Below are positions 31,568 through 41,060 of a stretch of DNA of 64,000 nucleotides, piece after piece. The translations under genes were made by a program, and so were the position numbers. Origin of the DNA: Isochrysis galbana (lineage: Eukaryota > Haptophyta > Isochrysidales > Isochrysidaceae); assembly GCA_018136815.1 (NCBI GenBank), contig CM030937.1:1352253-1416252 (forward strand). The letters run 5' to 3'. Below the pieces are notes generated by a model that searched no databases, had not been told where the DNA came from, and saw nothing but the letters and a program-made list of their open reading frames with translations. How positions within the stretch are numbered: the first letter of the stretch is position 1; the number at the start of each line of letters is the position of its first letter.

Positions 31568-31876
31568 ATCACTTAGGAAACCGATAAGAGAAGACACCAC
31601 TAGAGGCAACGCGACCCAGACGGGACCCAACCACCTAAACACGACCGGGAAGACAAGACACACGCGAGAGCAAGACCAACAGGCCCGCCCAGACCCCACG
31701 CTCCAAACCAGACCTCATGTAGTGCACGGAGGTCGGACCCCGGAAACCAAAGAAAAAGGAAAGAAGGGGGGCAGGCGAGGAGGTGGAGGGAGGGGAGGTA
31801 AGGGCGATGGGAATAGAGCTGGAAAGCCCAGTAGACGGTAGGTGTGTAGCCCTGAATCTTCAGATGTTTTTTTTTT

Positions 31877-32121
31877 AGATATAAAGGAACCGATAGCCCG
31901 ATCCCCCCGCGGGCGCGACCGCCAATTCTTTACGGGTAGAGCGTGAGCGCGCGTGACGGGGGGGGGAGGGAGGGGGGGCGAATCGCACCATTTCCTGGCT
32001 AAGATTTTCGTGGCGGCAGGTGGCCCTATTGGGCCTCGCGCCAAGGTCAAAAAATGCAGCCCAACCCTTACTTGTAGTTAAAAAGCCCCTGTTTGCTGTT
32101 TGCTGTTTGACCGCCCTAGCC
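31877..32121 (-). mobile_element. Terminal 245 bp of GGGCGGTCAAACAG element
   Basis: The sequence is the inverted counterpart of 49029-49275 (shared: GGTTGGGCTGCATTTTTTGACC, broken here for length; AATGGTGCGAT; GGGCGCGACGG; GGGGGGATCGGTTCCTT) and ends in TTTGACCGCCC. It abuts the LINE tail directly at 31876/31877. The other end is not found nearby. Confidence 0.65.
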
Positions 32122-32457
32122 CTACACCCTTCATGGGGAGGTGGAGGGGGAGGGCTGGTAGGGTTCACCTGCGACACCTCAAAACAGTGGGAGTCCCGCT
32201 GATCACTGACAGGTAATAGATAACAGACAGTGCACAGTGAGTGAGTGATTGCCCTTGACTTACGCTGCTTTTGCGTTTATCTGTCTAGTCTACTAGAAGT
32301 AGAAGCAAACCGCAAGCACACCCAATTCAGATAAACTTGTACGCGGAGAGAAAAAAACTCGCGAAGAAGAAAACTCTGGCGCGCGAGCTCCGCGAGCTCT
32401 TGTCTTGCCTGTCCCGTCTCTCGCCCCTCTCGTCTCTCTCCCCCCCCCCCATCGCTC
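32122..32457 (+). other. Spacer and C/T leader before bL32
   Basis: No gene is seen. The last 60 bp (32400-32455) are pyrimidine-rich with a C10 run ending just before the start codon. Confidence 0.45.
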
Positions 32458-33161
32458 ATGGCGCGTCTCCTGGTGCTCCTCGCCGTCTCACTACTCGGCT
32501 CCGCGTGCGGGCTGGGCGTGGCGGCGGGCAGTGGCGCGCTTGCCCGGCCGGCAGTCAGCCAGCTTTCTCTTGCGTGCGTGCACACTGCCCTTCGCCCGGT
32601 TCTGCACGCCAGCATCTCTCTCTCCCTCTCTTTCTCTCCGACTCTGCGGCGCCGTGCGCAGAGACCGAGAGAAGGGAGCTGGGAGGGAGGAGATAGGAGT
32701 GGGGTTGATTTTTCAGGGTGGAAAAGGGGATGTTGCGCCGAGAATCAGGCCGACAGGCGATTGCCAGTTCTGCGAATTGCGGCTCTCTGAGGTGAGGTGC
32801 AGTGTGAGAGCCCCCTGCTCTGCCGTTCTGCGCGCAGGTCGGCATCGCGTGTGGCGCCCTCCTCGATCGTGATGGCTGTGCCGAAGAAGCGCCAGAGTAA
32901 GATGAAGACGCGGCAGCGCAAAGCTAATGTATGCGAGCCACTGCGCCACATTGCCATTCTCATGCCACCGAGCCTGCAAGCTCATGGTCCTAACCTAGCT
33001 TTGTGCATGGCCCCATGCAGTGGTTCGCCAAGGCCAAGCGCCAGTCCGAACTCGCTCTCAGCCGTGGCAAGTCTGCCAAGTACGACCCGCTCCAGGACCC
33101 GAAATATTCCTTTTCAAGGGATGAGGAGGACGATGACGACCTCGACGAGGAGGAGGAATAG
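32458..33161 (+). CDS. rpl32: Plastid ribosomal protein bL32, nuclear-encoded precursor
   Basis: Exons 32458-32573, 32838-32928 and 33021-33161 join in phase to 115 residues (donors GTGCGT and GTATGC). Residues 1-20 form a signal peptide (MARLLVLLAVSLLGSACGLG), followed by a Ser/Ala/Arg stretch ending RVAPSSIV. Then comes MAVPKKRQSKMKTRQRKAN, the diagnostic start of bacterial-type L32 of the large ribosomal subunit. The rest (WFAKAKRQSELALSRGKS) also fits. The C-terminus adds an unusual acidic tail (DEEDDDDLDEEEE). bL32 is normally plastid-encoded in algae, so this looks like an organelle-to-nucleus transfer with a new presequence. The exon 1 boundary is inferred from phase and presequence logic; exons 2 and 3 are secure. 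Confidence 0.8.
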
Positions 33162-34030
33162 GCTCGATCGTGGTGGTGTTACTGGTATGGTTGGTGGATT
33201 GGTGCTGTTATGCGCTGCTTGAACTGGATGCTGGCGTGGCGTCTGTTTGCGGAGGCTCTTGCGTGGCCTCTTTTTCCGAGCACCTGTGGAGGTGTGTGTG
33301 TGAGCGACGGATCTCTGCATGCCCTTGCCGGGTTGCCCTCGTTGAGCCTTTCGCGAGAGCTCATGCGGAGCATGTTACAGGCATGTACTCCTCGGCATAA
33401 GCTAAGCTTAGGAGGCGGTTGCAAGTTCCGCTGTCTGGATTCGATGAGTGCAGCGAGCGCCCTCTTTACCTGGGACTGTCGGGCTCATCGTCAGCTCTAT
33501 GCCCCTTTTCTGCATGCTAGTTAGCTGCAATCGGGCTCTCTCGCTGCTGCTGCGTCGCTTGGTCCATGGCGATTCGTGGCTCTAGCCGGATGGTGCACCT
33601 ATGTATTGGGCCGCTCTGAGGGAAGAGCGAGCTGCTGATGCTCGGGCACGCAAGCATCGAGCTGTTGTAAGCATCAGACCGACGCCGTCATCTAGTCTTT
33701 CCTCCTCTTTCCTGTTCTCACAGCACGGTGCGTGTGTGGTCGATTGGTTGGTATGTAGGTTGTGTGTGCTTGTTTGTGGTATGTCAGTTGGCTATGCCAC
33801 TATGCCATATGCTTTTGAGTACAACCAAGAAAGATGTTGCGTATGTAACCGCCTACAGATGCTCTGCTAGACTTTTGATGGTTTGGTCCGGTCTCGGCGA
33901 TGGCCCTCATCGAGGCGGCATTCTGCATTCTAGTCTGCATCTAGCTACTAGCTAGGCCTAGGCACAGGCGGGCGCCACGGAGCGTATAACGTATAGCACC
34001 TAATATGTAGCCGCGACTAACAACTGAGAA
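33162..34030. other. Spacer, no gene recognised
   Basis: I see nothing definite; short frames only. Confidence 0.45.
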
Positions 34031-34140
34031 CTAAGTTTACACTTGGTTTAGCCATTTGTTGGGGGGGGGGGGTGGTTGGCACGAGCTCCCCCCCTCTCCA
34101 CTCCCCTCCTGCTATGCGGGAATAAACCACCCACCTTCTT
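34031..34140 (+). mobile_element. Family-2 retroelement 5' piece (CTAAG hairpin)
   Basis: CTAAG-TTTACA-CTTGG (34031-34046) is followed by GGCACGAGCTCCCCCCC and a degenerate match to the family-2 leader at 42454. Only about 110 bp remain, and its ATG context is damaged (GCCATTTG). Confidence 0.55.
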
Positions 34141-34181
34141 GACATGTACTACTATGTCTTATATCTTATGCCCCACAAAAC

Positions 34182-34220
34182 AGCCCAGAATCTTCAGAAT
34201 CTTCAGATGTTTTTTTATAT
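34182..34220 (+). mobile_element. 39-bp LINE-tail insertion with 10-bp TSD
   Basis: CCCACAAAAC is duplicated at 34172-34181 and 34221-34230. The insert is AGCCCAGAATCTTCAG, a second ATCTTCAG, ATG and T7 plus ATAT. It is the tail of the LINE family with nothing else. The doubled ATCTTCAG suggests slippage during initiation of reverse transcription. Confidence 0.75.
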
Positions 34221-34230
34221 CCCACAAAAC

Positions 34231-35477
34231 GCACAACAACAACAACAACAACAAGACTGAAACAAGAGACAAGAGGCTCTTTCTTGCTCTTGCAGGAGGA
34301 CTGCCCGGCCTGCCCGGACCTCACTCTCTGAACCGGGGCGCGATGCGGGGAGGGGGCATCGGAGCGTGCGCTACAGGCGGGGAGGAGGTGCCACACGGGG
34401 AGACCTAATGGTGGGGGGAAATGTACAAACGGAAGTGAGCAACCCCCTTTACCCGCAACAGGAGAGGCAGGGGCAGGACCAAACCTCATCCTCAGATCCT
34501 CAGCCCTAGCCTCAGCGCCTCACCCCATCCATCGCCAAGCTCGCCCAGCCATGTCCGCTCCGTCCGCTCGCGCTCGCCCAAGCCCGTCCTCCCGCCTTCC
34601 TCTGCTGAGGGCGTGGTCAAGCCCACCATTCCTTCACTCTCCGCCGCTCCCGCCGCGCCTACCCCTACCGCCGATCGAACCCCTTCCGTCTCTTCGCACT
34701 ATCGAGCCAATGGTCATGCTCGATCCGTCACTAGGGCTCTAGCTCTAGCTAGGTAGGGCGCTCTAGGAGGCCATCGTTGACAATGACAAGAGCATACAGG
34801 ACGTTTCAGCCGCCTCTCTAGATTGCTAGCAAACTGCGGCAAGTCGGGTCATCGAAAACCACAATCACCATATGCAACTGTGAACCGCACACAGCCACGT
34901 CCACTCTGCGTCGGCTATTGTCTACGTTGTCCAGGGAGAAATAATCCGAATCCGACCCAAGCACAACGTCGACTCTGGGCTGAATATCATAGAACCTCAA
35001 TCGCCACTAGCAAAACGTCCATGCTGGACAGTAAGACGGTAGTGAGAAATTCAGTTAGAGGTGACGGTGATAGAAAGCGGCAGGCTCGCACTCAACCGCG
35101 AATCAGCATGCGTGAGCTGCCAAATGGCCCAAAGATGACACCGCGTTGCTTGTTGCTTGACGGAGTGTCATCGTGAAGGGCCCTGGGTGGATGCACACGA
35201 TGGCTTATCCAGTCAAGAATAGCCGTACGCAGAGTGAGCGATGCATACTCGTAAGCACACAGGTGTCATGAATGGCGGCCGAAGAGCGAGCCTAACATCC
35301 GTCATGAAAGCACAAAAGTGTGATCGCAGGCACCGCCCTCATACATCTACAGCTGCAGCCAGTAGCCTCCCGGAGATGCTCTCGTGCCCGACGATCAAGC
35401 CTAACGATCACGCTCTCCCATTCCTTGCCTACCGCGCCATTACGTCGGCTCGCTTGCGTACCCAAACCCAAAACCCA
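34231..35477. other. Spacer, no gene recognised
   Basis: It includes an (ACA)n run (34231-34255) and a 117-codon frame (34823-35176) with no recognisable motif. Confidence 0.4.
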
Positions 35478-36353
35478 CTATGCCGGTGCAGCAGCCACTT
35501 TTGGTGTCGACGAGCGCGCGGCAATCAAGATGAGCCATCCAATGCTAGTATAGAATAGGAACAGCGGGTACACCGCCAGCGCCCTACGGTTTGTTGGAAC
35601 AAGCTCCCCCATGAATCCTGCGTGTGGAGGGTGAGTGGGATGAGCAGGCCGCCCGCTGGGTGCAGGCGGCAGAGCTGTCAGGCCCCCTACGGGTCAACTT
35701 ACCGAGTGAAGCCGATGTTGACCAAAAGAAGCACACTGAGACGACAATGACCCGCCAGACAATCGGCCCGCCGAGAAGACATATGATACTAGCAATGTTG
35801 AGGGGGAAGATGCAGTATCCGAGCACGCATACCGATTGGAAAAACGAGATGTTCCCACCCAGGAGCAGTGCGTTGACGGTGACAACCTGCGTTATCGGAT
35901 GGAGGGGTGCAAGTCTGTTCCCGGGGTGTGCGTATGCCAGCAGAGTCCCGTATCCTTCCTAAGCTCACTCGCACCCTCTCGCTCTCAGCGCCTTCGTCTC
36001 CATGTCCCTTCGCGCTCACCATTCTTGCCCTGTCTCTCTCCACGTCCCTCGCTCTCCCTTCCCCCCTTTCTTTTTCTGCGCACCGTCGCTCCGCAGCAGA
36101 TGATGACAAAGACAGAGGCGAAGACGAGCGACTTCTGGTCGTACGGTGCGAACCAGGAGAGCAATGTGGCCAGCATGAGGCAGAGGACGAGTGGTCCCCA
36201 CAAGTCCCAGTTCTTGAGCGTCTGAAGGTTGGCCTTGCGCGGATTGAGCACACAGAGCATCTTGTTGCCCACCATGGAGACGTCACGCATGATGGTGGTG
36301 GTCACGGGCTCATCGAGGGTGCCCATGTCGGTGGAGCTGCCGAAGGCAGACAT
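35478..36353 (-). CDS. YIPF6-like Yip1-domain membrane protein, 3 exons
   Basis: Exons 36353-36084, 35886-35703 and 35617-35478 join in phase to 197 residues (donors GTGCGC and GTAAGT). The N-terminal ~65 residues are cytosolic. The Yip1 domain then begins with LKNWDLWGPLVLCLMLATLL and continues FASVFVIICCGA, VVTVNALLLGGNISFFQSVC, VLGYCIFPLNIASIICLLGG and ALAVYPLFLFYTSIGWLILI, giving five hydrophobic segments. DLWGP, NxxLLGGxxSFFQSxCxLGYC and the Tyr-Pro near the last helix are family hallmarks. YIPF proteins sit in Golgi/ER membranes and take part in vesicle traffic and Rab binding. The start lies directly after a C/T leader. Slightly shorter than animal YIPF6. Confidence 0.85.
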
Positions 36354-36662
36354 CGGGGGGGGCGAGTGGGGAAGGGGAGCCGGAGGGAGAGGGAAAGGGA
36401 GGGGGGGGAGCAGGGAGGGGAGGGGGAAAGGGGAGCCTGGGGGGGAGAGCGGGCGGAGGCGGCGGCGCCGCTGCCAGAGACGCACTCCCACAGAGCGAGC
36501 TGGCACGGTGGAGAGAGTGCGAGAGAGAGAAAAGAAGGCCGCGAAGAGAGGAGAGGGCAGTGGGTGTCCCAGAGGGCCGTGCCGAGAACTCAAGACAGGC
36601 AACCCTGAGAGGCGCCAAAGGGCCAAAACTATTTTTGAAAGGGGGGATCTTTCATGATTTTC
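36354..36662 (-). promoter_or_regulatory. Purine/pyrimidine-asymmetric leader of YIPF6-like gene
   Basis: On the coding (minus) strand 36354-36470 is C/T-rich up to the ATG. Farther out a GA-rich (+ strand) segment continues to about 36560. Regulatory role inferred. Confidence 0.35.
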
Positions 36663-38443
36663 TTTTAACTGTTTACTGCCGGAGCATGCAAATGGATGCT
36701 TCAAACGACATATTTCGTCCCTGCTCGCCAACGCCTTGAGGGGTGCCCATGAGGTGCTGGGGGAGCCTCAGGGACATCCTTCCCCACATTTCCCACCCAT
36801 TTTCAACACAATAGGTCGAGATTGTAGTATGGAATTATGGAGAAAATAGGCCCAGGGGCGACGCAGCCATTTGGATGCTTCAGTTTACCAAATAATAGGG
36901 CGGTCAAACAGGGCTTTTTAAGTACTAATATTGGGGGGGGGTCGACATTTTTGACCGTGAGCGGAAAGCCCCGGCGAAAGCGGCTCGGAGGGTCTCCCCG
37001 CCTTCTCAGATACCTCGTCCGAAAAGACGGTGCGAAGTCCCGTCGGACCCCCCCCCCTTGCACACGCTCTGGCGGCTCACACGAGCCGAACTAGACGTCG
37101 CTCCCACTGAGAGATGTGTTTCTTTAGTCTAAAAGGTGCCTACACACTTATTAAATTAGGGGTCCGACACCCCATATTGCCAATAAAGCAAATTTCAAAC
37201 CCTGGTGCCCCAGCGATGACGTCCGCGCATTGTCGCATCCGCGATCGACTTCCGACCTTAGGCGTCTTCGAGCCCAGTCGTTCTTGTTGCCGCGGGGTTT
37301 TACTCGTAACTTGTAGAACTCTGCACTCGTAACTCGCCCCTCGCTCCTTGCCGTTGCGCCCCTTTGTGGCCTGTCTCGCTCCTGTTTCGCTCCTTTGCAC
37401 CTTGGGCCTTGCTCTGCCTTTGGTCCCTCCTTGCTGTCGTTCCCCCGCGCTCGTTCTCGCTCTCGTCGTAGGTGTTCGTCGTTGCGGACCTTTCCCCCGC
37501 GCGAAGCCTACCCTCTCTCCCCTTCCGGTTTACGCTCGTAGATTCCCTCCTTACTTTCTATCTGTTCGTTCGCGGTAACCGCCGTTCGCCGTCGGCTCTT
37601 CCGTCGCATCATCGCTCTCTTGTCGGCTTTCTCTTCCTTGTTTCCTTCCTTCTGTGTTTTCCCCGCCCAAGTGGAGAAAGATACGTTAGTGTGGAGGAAT
37701 GTTGGGTGAAAGTCAGGTGTGCGTGTCTCGGATTGTTGTCGGACTCATCGGATTGGTACCCTGTCGGCCTCTGTCGCCCTCGTCCCTCGTCCCAGTCGCT
37801 CCTCGCTCCCTCGTTTTCGCTCTCGCTCTCGCTCAGTCGTAACCAGCAATCTTACAATACCAACCAAATCCACTCACTCACCCACTCACCCTCGCTATCC
37901 GCTATGTCCGCTCCGTCTTCGCGCTCGCCCTCGCCACTGCCCGCCATCCATCTCCCAACCATGGAAGATGTCGACGTCGATTTCGCACGAGCGCGAAAAC
38001 GTTTTTGGGTCTGTGTGTTGAATGGCGTCGAAAATGTGCATATTTCTCATTAGATTCTGCCTAATATACCCATTTCCAGTAGCATATCCTAAGATCTCGC
38101 GATAAAACCTCAATCTTGACTTAGTGAATTTTCACCCTTAGAAGTTAAAAGCCCTGTTTGACCGCCCTACAAATAATCCACGTGTGCACGTTAGAAAGAG
38201 GTGTGAGAGGTTGAGGGGAGGGCGGCGCGGCGCAACGGAGTGGGACTGGGAGGGAGGGGGGGGGGGGAGGGGGGGGAGGGGGGGGAGGGGGGGGGGGGAT
38301 CGGGAAAAATTTGATCATCTCTTTCTTTGCGGAAAGCGTCACTTATATCGTTGAACATGTCTTCCTCTCTTCTCTCACCTCAAAAAACCAAACATCGAAG
38401 CATCCATTTGCATGCTGCGCTCCCGGCAGTAAAGAGTTAAACG
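36663..38443. mobile_element. Outer TIR element carrying a nested insertion
   Basis: The left block TTTAACTGTTTACTGCCGG and GCATGCAAATGGATGCTTC (36665-36704) is repeated inverted at 38396-38440 with a few extra bases. Without the inner element at 36896-38169 the unit would be about 500 bp, MITE-sized. No transposase is present and the target-site duplication is unclear. Confidence 0.6.
36896..38169. mobile_element. Non-autonomous TIR element TAGGGCGGTCAAACAGGG, 7-8 bp TSD
   Basis: The ends are inverted repeats of about 25 bp (TAGGGCGGTCAAACAGGG, then CTTTT-TAA). CAAATAA is duplicated immediately outside (36889-36895 and 38170-38176). A YAGGG terminus with a 7-8 bp duplication fits the hAT superfamily. 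The 1274-bp interior holds only a weak frame (37472-38053) and no transposase. Fragments of related ends occur at 14458, 31877-32121 and 49029. Confidence 0.75.
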
Positions 38444-39378
38444 ACGTCTCAATCGACTGAACGGAGGGATGTTTCGATCGTCTGTGCGGAGGAAACCATC
38501 ACCGTCACGGGTGGATAATCGTGCGCTCCACAGGTCACAAAGTAAGCGACCATCGGCCCAGCGACTCTCATCCGCCGTCTTTGACAGCGCAAAGTTTCAC
38601 ATGACTCAAAGGAATGTGCACGGCTCACAAGCACGAAGCTCATTGTTACATCCCTCTTGTACGGCCCCGAGCACAATCACCGCAACCAAGCGATGCATTT
38701 GGGCTGTAGTCTTGGGGCCGACTTCGATGTATTGTGCATATTGTTCGCTCATTTCCCCTATCCTGGGTATGTGTCGTATGAGCGCAAGAGTTTCATTGCG
38801 CCGGCTTTAGTTCTCTCCCCCCCTCCCCTCTCTCTCGTACTATTATCGTATCCACAAAGATTGCCCAACATCAGCAGACCATGCTCCGCAGACGAGTGGG
38901 CGCCACAAACGCCAGTCCGGCGTTCGAGTGCGCCACATTGTTCTTGACAAAACCCGCAAGGCGCTTCTTGCAGGCGCACAGGGCTTCCTTGGAACGTGGA
39001 TGCAAGCAAGTAGGCGTGCTGCGAATGTTGCGCAGCAAGGCTGCTCTCAGCGGATCCTTCAAGCTAAGGTTGGCCATGCCCCCCTGGTGATTCCCCAACC
39101 ATTCATGTCCTGGAAAGCGGAGGAGGGTGGTGTGTGTCCATGCGATGGCAATCGTGGTGCCGTAGCCGGAATGCGAGTTGTAGAGCTGCCATTGCCGATG
39201 GTGCCTCCAGGACATCATGGCCTCCCACTTGCTCGATGGACAATGTTTCTACTCAACCAAACGAGTGGGTGCGCCCGGAGCCGCGGAGTTCGCCGCCAAA
39301 CATGCAACGGAAACATCGACCAGCAGACCACCTCCAGGCTCCTGCGCAGTTTGAGGGCGCAGCATGTCTGCACGCTCA
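38444..39378. other. Spacer, possible degraded coding sequence
   Basis: Overlapping frames on both strands (for example 38871-39218 minus, 38928-39413 plus) show no motif I can name. A conserved gene cannot be supported. Confidence 0.35.
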
Positions 39379-40498
39379 CTAGCACGGTGGCGCTACACGC
39401 ACAGCCTCGATGACCGCCGAGAAGTCAAGGTCCGACAAGCCTTTCTCCATTGATGCAGCCATCTCGCTGTTCGCAGCGGCAGCGACGGGCAGGCTGAGCC
39501 CTGCTTTTTGGGCCTCCCCGAGAGCGAATTTCATGTCCTTCTGTGCGTGTTTTAGCGGAAAGGCCGGCGGATGTGCCCCCTCGGCCATGCTCGGGCCCTT
39601 CAGCTTGAGCATGGGTGAGGACATGGCTCCTTGCTCAAGGATCTCTTGTATTTGGCTACCGTCGAGGCCGAGCGACTGAGAGAGGGCAATGCCCTCGCCA
39701 AGCGCGGCAATCATTCCGCCCATGATCATGTTGACCACCAGCTTCATCTTGGATGCAGACCCCGTCTCACCGCAGTAGTGTGACGCCTTTCCCATGGCGT
39801 CAAGCTCTCCGCTTACCTCACGAGCAAGGGCCTCATCACCGGCAGTCATGAAGATAAGCGTGCCCTGCTCAGCGGGTCCTGCGCCACGAGACCAGGGGCG
39901 GGTCAACGCCGTGCGCACAGCAAGCAGAAAGAGCGCGAGTGACAGCCGAACAAGCAGGGCTGGCGCGAGTGCAGCCGGCAAGGGGCCGAGGTGGCGTGCC
40001 TTTAGATCCGGATACAGGTGCCTCGATGAAGCGGCCCCCACGCGACTTAACCTCTGACTCGAGGAAGCGCATGTCCTCCGGTCGCAGCGTGGCGCAGTCA
40101 ACTATCGACTTGCCCTGCGCGACGCTCTCGAGCACGCCGCCCTGCATCGTGTAGATCTCCTTGCACACCTCTGGCGTCGAGAGCATCAGGAATGTGACGT
40201 CGGCACTTCTCACCACGTCTGCTGGGCACTCTGCGACCTGGACGTGGCCGAGGCCGGACTCCTTGAGCGAGGCGGCGACATCAGGGTTGCGTGTCCAGAC
40301 GTGCAGCGGGTATCCGGCGCGGAGGAGGCAGCGCGCCATCCCTTGCCCCATGATGCCAAGCCCAATGAAGCCACGAGGCGCCGTCTCCACCATCTGCAGC
40401 TGCAGCCGTGCTCCCTGCGGTGGGAGTGCGCGGGGCGCGAGCCCTCTCGCACTATTGATGAGCAGCGCGAGGAGGAGAGAGAGTTGCCCCCGCGCCAT
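39379..40498 (-). CDS. HIBADH/GLYR-type beta-hydroxyacid dehydrogenase, plastid-targeted
   Basis: Exons 40498-40000 and 39878-39379 join to 332 residues across a GC-AG intron (AAAG|GCACGC ... GCGCAG|GA). The start at 40498 gives a signal peptide (MARGQLSLLLALLINSARG) followed by LAPRALPPQGARL, a plausible transit segment. The Rossmann motif is GFIGLGIMGQGMARCLLRAG, with TRN after beta-2 suggesting NADP preference. The substrate motif reads EAPVSGSKGPAEQGTL across the splice. The catalytic Lys lies in GSASKMKLVVNMIMGG. Family members reduce glyoxylate or succinic semialdehyde (plant GLYR) or oxidise 3-hydroxyisobutyrate. Plastid targeting and GxxxK context favour a GLYR-like role. Head-to-head with the TLC-like gene, 562 bp apart. 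Confidence 0.88.
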
Positions 40499-41060
40499 CC
40501 GGCCGTCGCGAGAGAGGCAGAGAGAGGGAGGGAGGGAGCGCAAGCCCCGACGCGAGGTGCACCGGCGGCGAGAGGCGACTCCCGCCGACTCGGCCTCATC
40601 TATTCTACTCCTAGACTATCAAACTACAATATCAGCCCTCTCCCCCCCATAAACCGTTGAAATAATGCGAAGGAGATAAGAGAATAATGAGGAGAAGGAA
40701 GAAGAGAAAACGAGACGAGAGGCAGACAGCATGAAGTACTCCTAGGGAACAAGGCGGAGAGTATAAAATACTACTCTATTTCCTAGAATAAAGATCGAGG
40801 AGCCTTCCTTCCGCTCGTCGGCCGGGCGCGCGCGCTCGCTCTCCCTCTTGGCGCACCTCGCCTCTCGCAGCTCTCTGCCTGCCAGCTCGCCCGGGAGGGC
40901 GCGGCATTTCTCGCTGTCCTCTCGCTGCCCTTCAGCTACACCCTTCTGGCTGCCCTCGCCGTCGTCCAAGTTTCTGTCCCAATCGCTCCCTTCTCCCTCC
41001 TCCCATCTCGCCGGCCTCCCTCCCCTCCCCCTCCCACCCATCCCTCCCTTCCTCGTCGGC
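40499..41060. promoter_or_regulatory. Divergent intergenic region between dehydrogenase and TLC-like genes
   Basis: Each start codon is preceded on its own coding strand by C/T-rich sequence (40499-40560 for the minus gene; 40900-41055 for the plus gene). The centre is AT-richer (40610-40800). It is a candidate bidirectional promoter; no factor site is recognised. Confidence 0.4.

Larger units (their letters stand above)
28251..31876 (+). mobile_element. LINE with reverse transcriptase and oligo(T) 3' tail
   Basis: The element is 5'-truncated (no endonuclease) and begins about 28250-28260 inside an open frame (ANELTYDCEWQYGQ). It contains an L1/Tx1-like reverse transcriptase, a zinc-knuckle C-terminal part in a shifted frame, a 3' untranslated region (31568-31866) and a tail of ten T at 31867-31876. 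The sequence just before the tail, CCCTGAATCTTCAGATG, contains the palindrome CTGAA-TC-TTCAG. The 3' region recurs at 9223-9458, 14668-14710, 26860-26909 and 34182-34220. No target-site duplication was found. Confidence 0.85.

Noticed and set aside
38449-39413. Possible host gene between the nested TIR element and the dehydrogenase
   Set aside because: Overlapping frames on both strands, no recognisable motif, no consistent splice solution.
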